Below, one piece after another: positions 34,323-42,254 of a stretch of DNA of 64,000 nt. Within the stretch, counting starts at the first letter, position 1. Each line of letters opens with the position of its first letter. A program made the position numbers and the translations under genes. The notes beneath the pieces are model-generated. The model had not been told where the DNA came from. It did no database searches and saw only the letters and a program-made list of their open reading frames with translations. The stretch is from Bacteroidales bacterium UBA3844. GTDB lineage: Bacteria > Bacteroidota > Bacteroidia > Bacteroidales > Paludibacteraceae. The stretch spans positions 1 through 64,000 of the forward strand of contig DGHQ01000023.1 of assembly GCA_002392915.1 (NCBI GenBank), read 5' to 3'.

Positions 34323-37300
34323 ATGCAAAAAAGCGAAAGTCAAAAAAAAGAATTAATACGAACAATATTTCTGTTGATATTGTGCATATTTTCTGTGGGA
34401 AGAGCATTGGCACTGCCATTAATATCTGAAACTGACTTTTCTGTTGCGGAAGGCACCAATGACTATTATTCCGTCGATATGATAGATGGATTTGGCAACT
34501 CTATAATTCCTCAAATTTCTGTGGAAACCATTTCTTTAGCAGATGGCACAGAGTCTACAGAGACGGAATCTGAATTTATGGATGAGCCGCATTATGCGAT
34601 TACAAACAACCCTATCCAATTGGATTCCTTAAGATTTACAAATGACACCGACAAAGAATGGGGGTTGATTTTTTCAGCGGGGAAAGGGACAAAAAAAATT
34701 AGTCAAGGTGCCAAAATATTGTCATACACAGTATCAGGACTTAAAAATGGTGGGGATTACAAGGTAGCTATTGAGTATTGCAATCCATTGGCTTATTCAT
34801 ATTTGAACACTTCCAGTTCTAACAATGCGCCACATTTGACCAACAATTATCGTTCGACATTAAAAGTGGGAGTCAATAACACAGAAACGAGCAGTGGAAA
34901 AAAGTTGACGCCGTTACCTGGCAAATCCGGAACTTGTCTTTTAACAATAATCGAGTCACAAACAGAAGGGCAAACGGAGCAGGAATATATCACCCCCATA
35001 ACAGACAATAAGTTGACTGTTAATGTTTACATAGATAACATGGGGGATGGGGAAGCTTTGATGATAAAAAGCATTAAAGTATACGCAGAACCCGAGCACA
35101 GACCTGAGGTCGAAGACATAACAATAGCTCCATTCTGCGAGTCTGACCCTCAAAGAGCGACTATTTTGGATTCAACTTTGGCTACTATTCCTTCTACTTA
35201 CGATATCACATGGTACAGAGACACTACTATTCCGATAAAAATAGATAAGCCTGATGTGGATAACGCCTGGGCCAGCTATGAACCTTATGTCTATTATTTC
35301 ACGGTTACGGACAAGGAGACTAAGGCTGTAAGTAAATATTATACCTTCACATTCACCGTCAAAGAGACGCCCAGTGAAATTTTGAGTCAAATAGATCCAT
35401 TCTGTGAATATATCGATGGCATTATTTCATCTTCGATTGATGCCACGACAGCACCTATATTACCTATCAGTACTAAAGGATATGATGTGAATTGGTATAA
35501 ATCTCCTACCATTTCTTCTGTCAATGCGGCAAATACAGATCTTTCCACTTTAGCTGGCAGCACATCACCTTACGTATATTATTACACGTTGTCCTATGAT
35601 GGTTGTACAAGCGAACCATCAGAATATGAATTTTACATTAAGCCATTGGTCAAACAGAATTTGATAAAGGACAATGAATGTGACAAGACGACACTTACAG
35701 TTTTAACAGAACCTTCCGACGCAATCTCTACATGGAACAACGGGACGGAAGACAAGTCTCTCGTCTTCACAACTGAATCGGATGCTGTTGGCACTTATTC
35801 CGTCATTTCCAAAATAAAAGGCTATTGTGAAAGCGAACCGAAGAGCATCAATTCTGATTTCTACAAAACACCTGATGCTTTGGATAATTATTCTGTGCAA
35901 TATCTAAAGGCAGAAGGACGTGCAACGGATGGAGTTTTCGCAACGGATAAATTACTCTCTGTAGTAGCAAGCAGAGCGGATGATAATGCTACGGTCAAAT
36001 GGATTGGACAGTCAGATTCTCCGACACTTCCGTCTGATATCAACAATGCTTCAGACACACCAGCAAATCCTAAGGCAGACGACGTGAACGATTCGAAAGA
36101 TGAGACATATTATTATTTTATACATCAGCAAATCACTTATTCTTCTACGATATCTTGCCCAAGTAAACTTTCTACAGTAGAGGTGAAAATATTAGGTGCT
36201 CCTTGTCCTGAAGTCACCCCAGTTTCCTACTGCTTGAATGACACACCTGATCCAATTACATCTTTTGCTGCAACTACTACAGGTGGACCAACTGATACAA
36301 AAACATACTCTTTGGTATGGTACGCTTCTGAAGAAGATTATCCAGCTAATCCATTGGATGCAGCCCCTACAATCACGACCGATAACGCAGGTATGAAATC
36401 ATACTACGTCGCTCAATGGGATGATGCCAATCACAACAACATCAGTTCTTTGCGACATGTGGATGTCACTACTTATGGTGTGCTTCAGCCATCTGTTCAG
36501 ACACCAATAAATTATTGTTTGAACGAAAATGCATCTCCGTTGACGGCAGTTGCCACCACAAGTGCAAATGAATATTACGTGTCAAATGGATTCTTGTGGG
36601 GTGAAGATAATCCTACGACAACCGCTCCTACACCAAACTCAGCTTCTGTTGGTTCTGAAACTTATACGGTGCGTGCCACTTACACAACAGCTGCATTATT
36701 CTGTAAGAGTGAACCTGTTGAACTCACTATCACTGTCTCTAAAACAGAGGCACCGTCTTCTCAAACCATTCAGTACACCAAGGCTGATGCCAGCAATGGC
36801 AAGACATTTCCTGCCATCAATGAAGCCAAGGATCCATGGGTGGAAGAATCTGGTTACACATACTACTACTCTGGCATGACTGAAAATACAGAGGCGGATG
36901 CAGTTGAAAATTACAAGGAAGGAACAATTCCAACTCCTGTTTATAATACAGCTTTATTAAATGGAGGATCTAAAGAATTGTATTACTATGTATATCGTAT
37001 TGACAATAGTAATAGCTGTCCAAGTGACACTGTGAAGATTACCGTGAAGATAAATGATGTATTATCACCTAAGGTAAAGGACGTCTTTGTCTGCGAGGGT
37101 AACGCAGTGCCAGAACTGGAAGCAGGCATATCCATCATGAAAGGTTCTGGCAAAACTGAATCTGAATATAGTTTGAGGTGGTATGGGGCAGATGATCCAA
37201 GAGACTCTAACAATCCAACGCCTCTAAACAGCGTAAGTCAAACAACATTCTCAACAGGCATCACCTCGGCGATTGCCGTTGATAATGCAAAGACAACAAC

Positions 37301-37940
37301 TCAATATTACGTAACACAAAAAGATAATACAACGGGAGCAGAAAGCGATCCTTCTGTAATCAACGTTGTCGTCTTACCAAAACCAGTGATAGTGTCTAAT
37401 GATGTCACTGCCAAATACGGAGAGAAAGTTGATTTGAACGAATGGTTTGAAATCACAAACTCATCCGAAGTTGGTGCCACAACTTCCATTTATGAGAAAG
37501 GTTCAAATATAGTAGAAAATTCAGGAATATATTCGTTCACAGTGGCTTATCCAGTTGACTATAAAAGACCTCAATACATAGTGGATGATGACCAATGCAT
37601 TAGTGACAACGCTTCTATATCTGTCGTTATCGAGAGACAAGACAGTATACATAAAGACAAATTTGAACCAGAACTCCATATTCCTAACTATTTCTCTCCA
37701 AATGGAGATGGAGTGAACGACAAATGGACGATAGAAGCACTAAAAGAGGCCTATCCAAAATCTCAGGTTCAAATCTATAACGAAATTGGCAAACTAATAA
37801 TAGAATATCTTGGTAAAGATTTCGACGGTTGGGATGGAACATACCTTGGACAGCCAATGCCTTCTTCAGACTACTGGTATAAAATTTATATCGAAGAAAA
37901 AAGAACATATTTATTTGGCCACTTTACACTAATTCGATAA
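34323..37940 (+). CDS. Large secreted protein with Ig-like repeats and T9SS type-B sorting domain
   Basis: A 1205-aa protein. The ATG at 34323 precedes a charged N-region and hydrophobic core (TIFLLILCIFSVGRALA) typical of a Sec signal, so I prefer it to the ATG eight codons upstream. After a beta-sandwich-like N-terminal region (about 25-270) come repeated Ig-like modules of 90-110 residues, with conserved opening Cys (for example VSYCLNDTPDPITSF, FVCEGNAVPELEAG) and a WY motif. The C-terminus has IPNYFSPNGDGVNDKW, VQIYNEIGKLI, WDGTYLGQPMPSSDYWY and FTLIR, the type-B sorting domain of the T9SS. The repeats and the C-terminal domain resemble the 2066-9532 protein, but RCC1 repeats are lacking. 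Probably surface-attached or released; role unknown. Confidence 0.9.
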   Translation: MQKSESQKKELIRTIFLLILCIFSVGRALALPLISETDFSVAEGTNDYYSVDMIDGFGNSIIPQISVETISLADGTESTETESEFMDEPHYAITNNPIQLDSLRFTNDTDKEWGLIFSAGKGTKKISQGAKILSYTVSGLKNGGDYKVAIEYCNPLAYSYLNTSSSNNAPHLTNNYRSTLKVGVNNTETSSGKKLTPLPGKSGTCLLTIIESQTEGQTEQEYITPITDNKLTVNVYIDNMGDGEALMIKSIKVYAEPEHRPEVEDITIAPFCESDPQRATILDSTLATIPSTYDITWYRDTTIPIKIDKPDVDNAWASYEPYVYYFTVTDKETKAVSKYYTFTFTVKETPSEILSQIDPFCEYIDGIISSSIDATTAPILPISTKGYDVNWYKSPTISSVNAANTDLSTLAGSTSPYVYYYTLSYDGCTSEPSEYEFYIKPLVKQNLIKDNECDKTTLTVLTEPSDAISTWNNGTEDKSLVFTTESDAVGTYSVISKIKGYCESEPKSINSDFYKTPDALDNYSVQYLKAEGRATDGVFATDKLLSVVASRADDNATVKWIGQSDSPTLPSDINNASDTPANPKADDVNDSKDETYYYFIHQQITYSSTISCPSKLSTVEVKILGAPCPEVTPVSYCLNDTPDPITSFAATTTGGPTDTKTYSLVWYASEEDYPANPLDAAPTITTDNAGMKSYYVAQWDDANHNNISSLRHVDVTTYGVLQPSVQTPINYCLNENASPLTAVATTSANEYYVSNGFLWGEDNPTTTAPTPNSASVGSETYTVRATYTTAALFCKSEPVELTITVSKTEAPSSQTIQYTKADASNGKTFPAINEAKDPWVEESGYTYYYSGMTENTEADAVENYKEGTIPTPVYNTALLNGGSKELYYYVYRIDNSNSCPSDTVKITVKINDVLSPKVKDVFVCEGNAVPELEAGISIMKGSGKTESEYSLRWYGADDPRDSNNPTPLNSVSQTTFSTGITSAIAVDNAKTTTQYYVTQKDNTTGAESDPSVINVVVLPKPVIVSNDVTAKYGEKVDLNEWFEITNSSEVGATTSIYEKGSNIVENSGIYSFTVAYPVDYKRPQYIVDDDQCISDNASISVVIERQDSIHKDKFEPELHIPNYFSPNGDGVNDKWTIEALKEAYPKSQVQIYNEIGKLIIEYLGKDFDGWDGTYLGQPMPSSDYWYKIYIEEKRTYLFGHFTLIR

Positions 37941-37992
37941 CTGAATTTGTAAAAAACAGCAAGTGTAAAAAGCCACTAAAAAAGAAAATTGC

Positions 37993-38030
37993 GAGGGTTC
38001 AAATCTGATTGGTTTTGGACCCTTGTTTCT
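37993..38030 (+). terminator. Possible terminator in the 37941-38308 gap
   Basis: AGGGTTCAAA (37994-38003) pairs with TTTTGGACCCTT (38013-38024), allowing one G-U, and is followed by a T-rich stretch. The rest of the gap holds no gene apart from the promoter and leader below. Confidence 0.45.
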
Positions 38031-38203
38031 TTGTAAAGCAAGTTGAAGCAAACACTTACAAATTAGTTTTTTTGACCGCTCATTCTCTGTGTTCGTGAAA
38101 AATGTAGATAGTCATGCCCTTCACAATCATTGTAAAATCAGTTATAAAACCAGACAGGACCTTTTATTTGTCCACAAAACTCCAATGACATTTGTTTTTT
38201 GAT

Positions 38204-38259
38204 TACCTTTGCGGACGTTTTGCCATACCATTAAATCCATAAGATACGTATGGGCAAAA
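38204..38259 (+). promoter_or_regulatory. -7 box and leader hairpin of the DUF4250 gene
   Basis: TACCTTTG (38204-38211) is followed in the leader by the inverted repeat TTTTGCCATAC (38218-38228) / GTATGGGCAAAA (38248-38259), 50 bp before the ATG at 38309. This leader hairpin has no named family that I recognise. Confidence 0.45.
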
Positions 38260-38308
38260 TATCAGCTAAATAAATCCCGTCAATGAGCATAAAATAAACT
38301 CTGACAAA

Positions 38309-38509
38309 ATGGAATACCTACCCAAAGATCCAGCCATATTAGTTTCGAGCGTCAACATGCTTCTTAGAGACGAAGAGTTTGACACTTTGGAATCATTATG
38401 CTATAATTTTGGAAACGATCCGGATAAGATAAAAGACTATTTATACGGACATGGATTTGTGTACGACGAAAATCAAAGACAATTCCGTCCGATTGGTTAC
38501 GACAAATAA
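38309..38509 (+). CDS. DUF4250 domain protein
   Basis: A 66-aa protein: YLPKDPAILVSSVNMLLRDEEFDTLESLCYNFG..., then GHGFVYDENQRQF. The opening LPKDPxxLxSxVNxxLRD and closing GFxYDxxQxQF are the DUF4250 signature, shared by Bacteroidota and Firmicutes. It is probably a small helical regulator or adaptor; function unknown. The next ORF starts 2 bp downstream, so the two are almost certainly co-transcribed. Confidence 0.85.
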   Translation: MEYLPKDPAILVSSVNMLLRDEEFDTLESLCYNFGNDPDKIKDYLYGHGFVYDENQRQFRPIGYDK

Positions 38510-38511
38510 GA

Positions 38512-38757
38512 ATGATAACGAAAGAAAGTATCGAGACTGCATACAGTTTCTTGCATCAGAAACAGAGAATATACATTCATTCCACGCTCGACTGGCAGAA
38601 AGACGACATTGAAATCGCCATCGCCGACTATGCAGACGGAATGAACAAAGAGCTGTTGGATATGATCTCCAATGGCAGGACAGACTTTCTCAAAGATCAC
38701 AATATGTTTGCTGAAGACATAGCAAAAGCTGTTGAAATAATGGAAAAAATGTTGTAG
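38512..38757 (+). CDS. Small hypothetical protein, partner of DUF4250
   Basis: An 81-aa acidic helical protein with no recognised domain: MITKESIETAYSFLHQKQ, then TLDWQKDDIEIAIADYADGMN, then DFLKDHNMFAEDIAKAVEIMEKML. The start 2 bp after the DUF4250 stop and the sensible composition support it being real. It lacks a signal peptide or membrane segment. Confidence 0.75.
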   Translation: MITKESIETAYSFLHQKQRIYIHSTLDWQKDDIEIAIADYADGMNKELLDMISNGRTDFLKDHNMFAEDIAKAVEIMEKML

Positions 38758-38869
38758 TCAAAAGCCAAAATCACGACAAAAACCGAACTTAATCGAAAAG
38801 ACTTATCAACAATATCACTTAAAAAGTGAAAAAACAAAACGAAAATTTAGTAATAAGAAAAAAGATTTG

Positions 38870-38877
38870 TAATTTTG
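38870..38877 (+). promoter_or_regulatory. -7 box of the yceD-rpmF promoter
   Basis: TAATTTTG, 17 bp before the ATG at 38895. Transcription from here would start at about 38883, so the in-frame start codons at 38826 and probably 38886 are not used. Confidence 0.55.
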
Positions 38878-38894
38878 CAAACCAAATGAAAGCC

Positions 38895-39452
38895 ATGGAT
38901 AGATTTATCATAGACTTGAAGCATCTCGAGAAAGGAGTTTACAACTATCACTTTTCGATGACCGATGAGGATTTCGAGGCGATAGGAGGCTCAGAGTTTC
39001 AAAGAGGAGATGTGGAAGTCGACGTGGAGATGAGAGTCTCATCGGGAGATTCTTTTTCATTCGACTTTGAGATAGATGGCACGGTGATTGTACCCTGCGA
39101 CAGATGTCTTGAAGATATGGAGCAAGAAATTTCCACAGACGGTCATTTCGACGCCAAGTTTGGCGACGGCGAATCAGATGATGAGCTGATATACATTTCT
39201 GAAATCGACCAGAAGATTGACCTTTCATGGCACATATACGAGTTTATTGCTCTCGCAATTCCGATTCGCCACGTCCATGAAGACGGCGAATGCGATGAAG
39301 TAATGGCTGATGAATTTAGAAAGCACGAGTGTTTCGAAAGCGGCGAAGATGATGAGGATAGCGAGTCTGCCGACCTGGCAAGTGATACGGCAGCAGGTGA
39401 GAAGGAGATTGATCCGCGTTGGGAAGCACTGAAAAATTTTAAAATAAAATAA
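38895..39452 (+). CDS. YceD/DUF177 family protein (23S rRNA accumulation)
   Basis: A 185-aa acidic protein. I use the ATG at 38895 (MDRFIIDLKHLEKGVYNYHF) because the promoter lies just upstream. Family features are GTVIVPCDRCLEDME (CxRC) and the later ISEIDQKIDLSWHIYEFIALAIPIRHVH..GECDE, with a second Cys in the C-terminal region. The acidic tail (EDDEDSES) and WEALKNFK end are typical. YceD-like proteins are needed for normal 23S rRNA levels in E. coli and plants. The adjacent rpmF (19-bp gap) is the classic partner. Confidence 0.9.
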   Translation: MDRFIIDLKHLEKGVYNYHFSMTDEDFEAIGGSEFQRGDVEVDVEMRVSSGDSFSFDFEIDGTVIVPCDRCLEDMEQEISTDGHFDAKFGDGESDDELIYISEIDQKIDLSWHIYEFIALAIPIRHVHEDGECDEVMADEFRKHECFESGEDDEDSESADLASDTAAGEKEIDPRWEALKNFKIK

Positions 39453-39471
39453 CATTAAATAATAAAGCAAA

Positions 39472-39657
39472 ATGGCACATCCTAAGAGACGTCAGGGAAA
39501 GACAAGAGGAGCAAAGAGAAGAACTCACTACAAGGCAGTAGCACCAACACTTGCTGTTTGTCCTAACTGTGGTTCATTGCACATCTTCCACACTGTATGT
39601 GGTGAGTGTGGTTACTACCGTGGTAAGGTAGCAATCGAAAAAGCAGTAGAGGAGTAA
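39472..39657 (+). CDS. rpmF: Large ribosomal subunit protein bL32
   Basis: A 61-aa basic protein: AHPKRRQGKTRGAKRRTHYK, then the zinc-ribbon VCPNCGSLHIFHTVCGECGYYRG with four Cys (CxxC..CxxC, the zinc-binding C+ form). Typical length. It is co-transcribed with yceD and followed by a strong terminator. Confidence 0.98.
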   Translation: MAHPKRRQGKTRGAKRRTHYKAVAPTLAVCPNCGSLHIFHTVCGECGYYRGKVAIEKAVEE

Positions 39658-39680
39658 AAACTTTTGCTTATCGAAAATAA

Positions 39681-39712
39681 ATACCCCGAGAGATTTTCTA
39701 CTCGGGGTTTTT
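39681..39712 (+). terminator. Terminator after rpmF
   Basis: ACCCCGAG (39683-39690) pairs with CTCGGGGT (39701-39708), followed by T5. Confidence 0.9.
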
Positions 39713-39774
39713 ATGTTTAATGCAAATATTTGTCGTGCCGATGTCTCGTCAAATATTCACCAATTGAATTCAAC

Positions 39775-40392
39775 ATGGTTCGTCTTCTTCTTTGCCGACA
39801 TGGCCAGACGGAATGGAATGTGGCTCACAGATTTCAAGGTCAAAGCAATTCCGACCTCACCCCACTTGGCAAACGTCAAGCAGTAAGACTGGGAGAAAGG
39901 CTCGACGGCATCAATATCGACGCTGTATATAGCAGTTCTCTGCCTCGTGCGTTGGATACAGCACGACTTGTGGTTGGCAACCGTGGATTCGACATCATTC
40001 CCGTCGACGAGCTGAAAGAGATTTATCTTGGCAAACTTGAAGGATTGTCTTTCGAAGAGGGCGAACGTCTTTACCCAGATGAAATGGCACATTTCTGGGA
40101 TCTCACCTCAAACACATATGAACGTGAGTCTGTTGGCGACGTGATGCGTCGTGCATCCAAAGCCATCGAAGAGATTGCGGGAAAGCATCCAAATCAGACT
40201 GTGCTCATCGTCACTCATGGCGTAGTGCTCCGTTCCCTCTACGTCTACTTCAAACGCTGGGATATGAAGGACGCTTCCAACCAGCCCAAACCACAAAGCA
40301 CTTGCCTTTGCGACATTCGTAAAGAGGCTGGAATATGGAACATCGAAATGTGGAACGACACAGAGCATCTGAAGGATTTGCAGACTCTCTAA
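39775..40392 (+). CDS. Histidine phosphatase family protein (phosphoglycerate mutase-like)
   Basis: A 205-aa enzyme from the ATG at 39775, where the fold begins (MVRLLLCRHGQTEWN, phospho-His motif RHG). Other conserved points: VYSSSLPRALDTARL (catalytic Arg), ELKEIYLGKLEGLSFEE (catalytic Glu) and VLIVTHGVVLRSL (second catalytic His). It hydrolyses phosphomonoesters by a phosphohistidine intermediate. It could be an alpha-ribazole phosphatase (CobC) or a broad-specificity phosphatase, and no cobalamin gene is nearby to decide. An in-frame start 45 bp upstream is less likely because it precedes the first strand. Confidence 0.9.
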   Translation: MVRLLLCRHGQTEWNVAHRFQGQSNSDLTPLGKRQAVRLGERLDGINIDAVYSSSLPRALDTARLVVGNRGFDIIPVDELKEIYLGKLEGLSFEEGERLYPDEMAHFWDLTSNTYERESVGDVMRRASKAIEEIAGKHPNQTVLIVTHGVVLRSLYVYFKRWDMKDASNQPKPQSTCLCDIRKEAGIWNIEMWNDTEHLKDLQTL

Positions 40393-40792
40393 CAAAACTT
40401 TTCATAAAGAAGAATAGTCAATCAATCCCATGATCGTAGGGGCAGGTTTCAATCCTGTCTGGCATCTGAGGAATTCGTCTGAAAGACGCTACAGAGCAAA
40501 GCGAGAATAACCCGTGACAACGTCTCGGGATGGTGCAACAATGCCATGAAATTTTGCCTGAAAGGCAATACAATAGATACAGCTTTTTCCGTCTCGTTTC
40601 CTCAAAAGACCGTAGACTTTCTCAGGGATTTATATCCTCTGTGTTTTTATATGTGCTCGCCTACGGCTCGCACTAAGGAAGGGATTAGAGCGTTCCGCCC
40701 TTAACAATCCTCATTTATGACACTCCAACTATAATTTTTTTCCAGCTATAACATCCTTCTATTTCGCCGAATTGACATTAATTTACGTGGTC
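40393..40792. other. Non-coding gap with a reverse palindromic element and decayed sequence
   Basis: It contains hairpin-like GCAGG-TTTCAAT-CCTGT (near 40442), a stretch of no recognised content (40460-40640), and reverse copy D of the dispersed element at 40653-40712 (GTGCTCGCC..GGCTCGCAC to TTAACAATCCTC). No gene is supported. Confidence 0.6.
40653..40712 (-). repeat. Dispersed palindromic element, reverse copy D
   Basis: GTGCTCGCCTACGGCTCGCAC, then GGGATTAGAGCGTTCCGCCC and TTAACAATCCTC; a reverse-strand copy of the element at 13390 and 33674. Confidence 0.85.
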
Positions 40793-40886
40793 AGTTTCAA
40801 AATTTACGCCATTTTTAAAACTATCAGTTTCAATTTTACGCCAAAATCGAAACTCTATGTTTTAAATTTACGCCATTTTTAAAACT
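40793..40886. repeat. Three imperfect palindromes at exact 32-bp spacing upstream of the AAA/DUF4143 ATPase
   Basis: Units at 40793-40822, 40826-40854 and 40858-40886. Each has AGTTT/AAACT-type arms (GTTTT/AAAAC in the third) around a central TTACGCCA at 40804, 40836 and 40868. The units are separated by only 3 bp and the third lies directly upstream of the -7 box at 40893. They look like phased operator sites rather than a spacer array. Confidence 0.85.
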
Positions 40887-40892
40887 TTTCCT

Positions 40893-40900
40893 TAATTTTG
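40893..40900 (+). promoter_or_regulatory. -7 box of the ATPase gene
   Basis: TAATTTTG, 18 bp before the ATG at 40919. The -33 position falls in the third palindromic unit and lacks TTG, which suggests activator- or repressor-controlled expression. Confidence 0.55.
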
Positions 40901-40918
40901 CAAAAAATCATACTAATT

Positions 40919-42169
40919 ATGAAAGCGAGATATATCTGCAACGACTTGAAAAAGACATCCAAAAGTCTGAATGGAAGAATACTTGTGTTGACAGGAGCAA
41001 GGCAAACAGGCAAAACAACCATCGCGAAAACGCTCTTTGAAGACTATGAGTATCTTTCCATAGAGGATCCTGTTTTGTCACAAGCATTATCTCAATTATC
41101 GTCAAAACAATGGAAAACAAATTATCCCAAAGCTGTACTAGACGAAGTGCAAAAAACGCCCAACCTTATCAGAAGCATCAAATCTGTTTACGACCAATGG
41201 GATGAACCTAGATACATATTGCTGGGATCAAGCCAACTTTTGCTGCTAAAAAACGTAAAAGAGAGTTTGGCCGGCAGATGCGTCATAAAAGAGATGTATC
41301 CACTAACTCTTCCTGAATTGAGGACAAACTCGTTCGATGAATTGGTGGACGAATCAATACTTCAAAAAGTGTTGATAAATGGAGAAGTTTTTCCATTGTT
41401 GCCTTCATTTGTTTTAGACTCCAAGCATGCGGAGAAAATGAACGCATGGAATCATTATTTGAAATTCGGTGGTTATCCAGCACTTGTAAACGAAGAAAGA
41501 TCTACAAAAGATAAATATGAGTGGTTGGCCGGCTACGTCAGAACCTATCTCGAGAGAGATGTGCGTGATTTAGCAGCAATAAACGACTTGGAACCATACA
41601 CTAAACTACAAAAAGTGTTGGCTTTGCAAACAGGCAGTCTATGCAACATCTCGTCGCTATCTACAAAAGTGGCAGTCAGTACGCCCACGGTAAAAAAATA
41701 TTTGCAATATCTTTCTCTTAGTTATCAAACCCTGTCGTTGCCATCGTGGGAGAAAAACGAGTCGAAACGACTGGTGAAGACACCTAAAGTACATTTCCTC
41801 GATTATGGTGTAGTCCAGGCTGTTTTAGGGAAGCAGGCGATGCCAAATGGGAATGAGTTTGAAAGTTTAATCGTATCGGAGATATACAAGCAGGCAAAAC
41901 AACTGGACATTAATGTCAATTTCTACCATCTTCGCACTGCAGACGGCAGAGAGGTGGATCTGCTCGTCGAGACAGAACATGGATATTATGCATTTGAAGT
42001 CAAACAGGCAGACCATGTTGCAAATACGGACGCAAGACATCTGCGTGATTTATCGGAAATTCTAAACGACAAACCTTTAATCCATAGTTTTGTGCTGAGT
42101 AATGATATTGAGACTAAAGAACTTGGTGAGAATATAACTGCAGTTCACGCTGCCTATTTCCTAGGTTGA
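40919..42169 (+). CDS. AAA_14/DUF4143 ATP-binding protein with PD-(D/E)XK-like C-terminus
   Basis: A 416-aa protein from the ATG at 40919; the TTG seven codons earlier overlaps the promoter. N-terminal P-loop ATPase: [18 protein letters not shown] (Walker A) and [14 protein letters not shown] (Walker B), followed by [11 protein letters not shown] (sensor 1). A middle winged-helix region includes [30 protein letters not shown]. The C-terminal DUF4143 region has [25 protein letters not shown] and [22 protein letters not shown], a D...ExK pattern of the restriction-endonuclease fold. These STAND-like ATPases are abundant and often variable in Bacteroidota; no function is proven. The three upstream palindromes are a striking companion. 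Confidence 0.9.
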   Translation: MKARYICNDLKKTSKSLNGRILVLTGARQTGKTTIAKTLFEDYEYLSIEDPVLSQALSQLSSKQWKTNYPKAVLDEVQKTPNLIRSIKSVYDQWDEPRYILLGSSQLLLLKNVKESLAGRCVIKEMYPLTLPELRTNSFDELVDESILQKVLINGEVFPLLPSFVLDSKHAEKMNAWNHYLKFGGYPALVNEERSTKDKYEWLAGYVRTYLERDVRDLAAINDLEPYTKLQKVLALQTGSLCNISSLSTKVAVSTPTVKKYLQYLSLSYQTLSLPSWEKNESKRLVKTPKVHFLDYGVVQAVLGKQAMPNGNEFESLIVSEIYKQAKQLDINVNFYHLRTADGREVDLLVETEHGYYAFEVKQADHVANTDARHLRDLSEILNDKPLIHSFVLSNDIETKELGENITAVHAAYFLG

Positions 42170-42211
42170 AGGAAATGTCTCAATTTCCAACCCCATTATA
42201 GCCAAATTCAG

Positions 42212-42231
42212 TAAATTTGTTTGTACCTTTG
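42212..42231 (+). promoter_or_regulatory. Two candidate -7 boxes of the uvrA promoter
   Basis: TAAATTTG (42212-42219) and TACCTTTG (42224-42231). The second is 23 bp before the ATG at 42255. Confidence 0.5.
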
Positions 42232-42254
42232 AACTCTCAAAGTATAGTTTAGTT

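Noticed and set aside
40442..40640. Small RNA gene in the gap before the ATPase
   Set aside because: Only short, imperfect hairpins, with no promoter box or terminator in a coherent order.
40793..40886. CRISPR array from regularly spaced repeats
   Set aside because: Units are palindromic and separated by only 3 bp, so there are no spacers; no cas genes are present.
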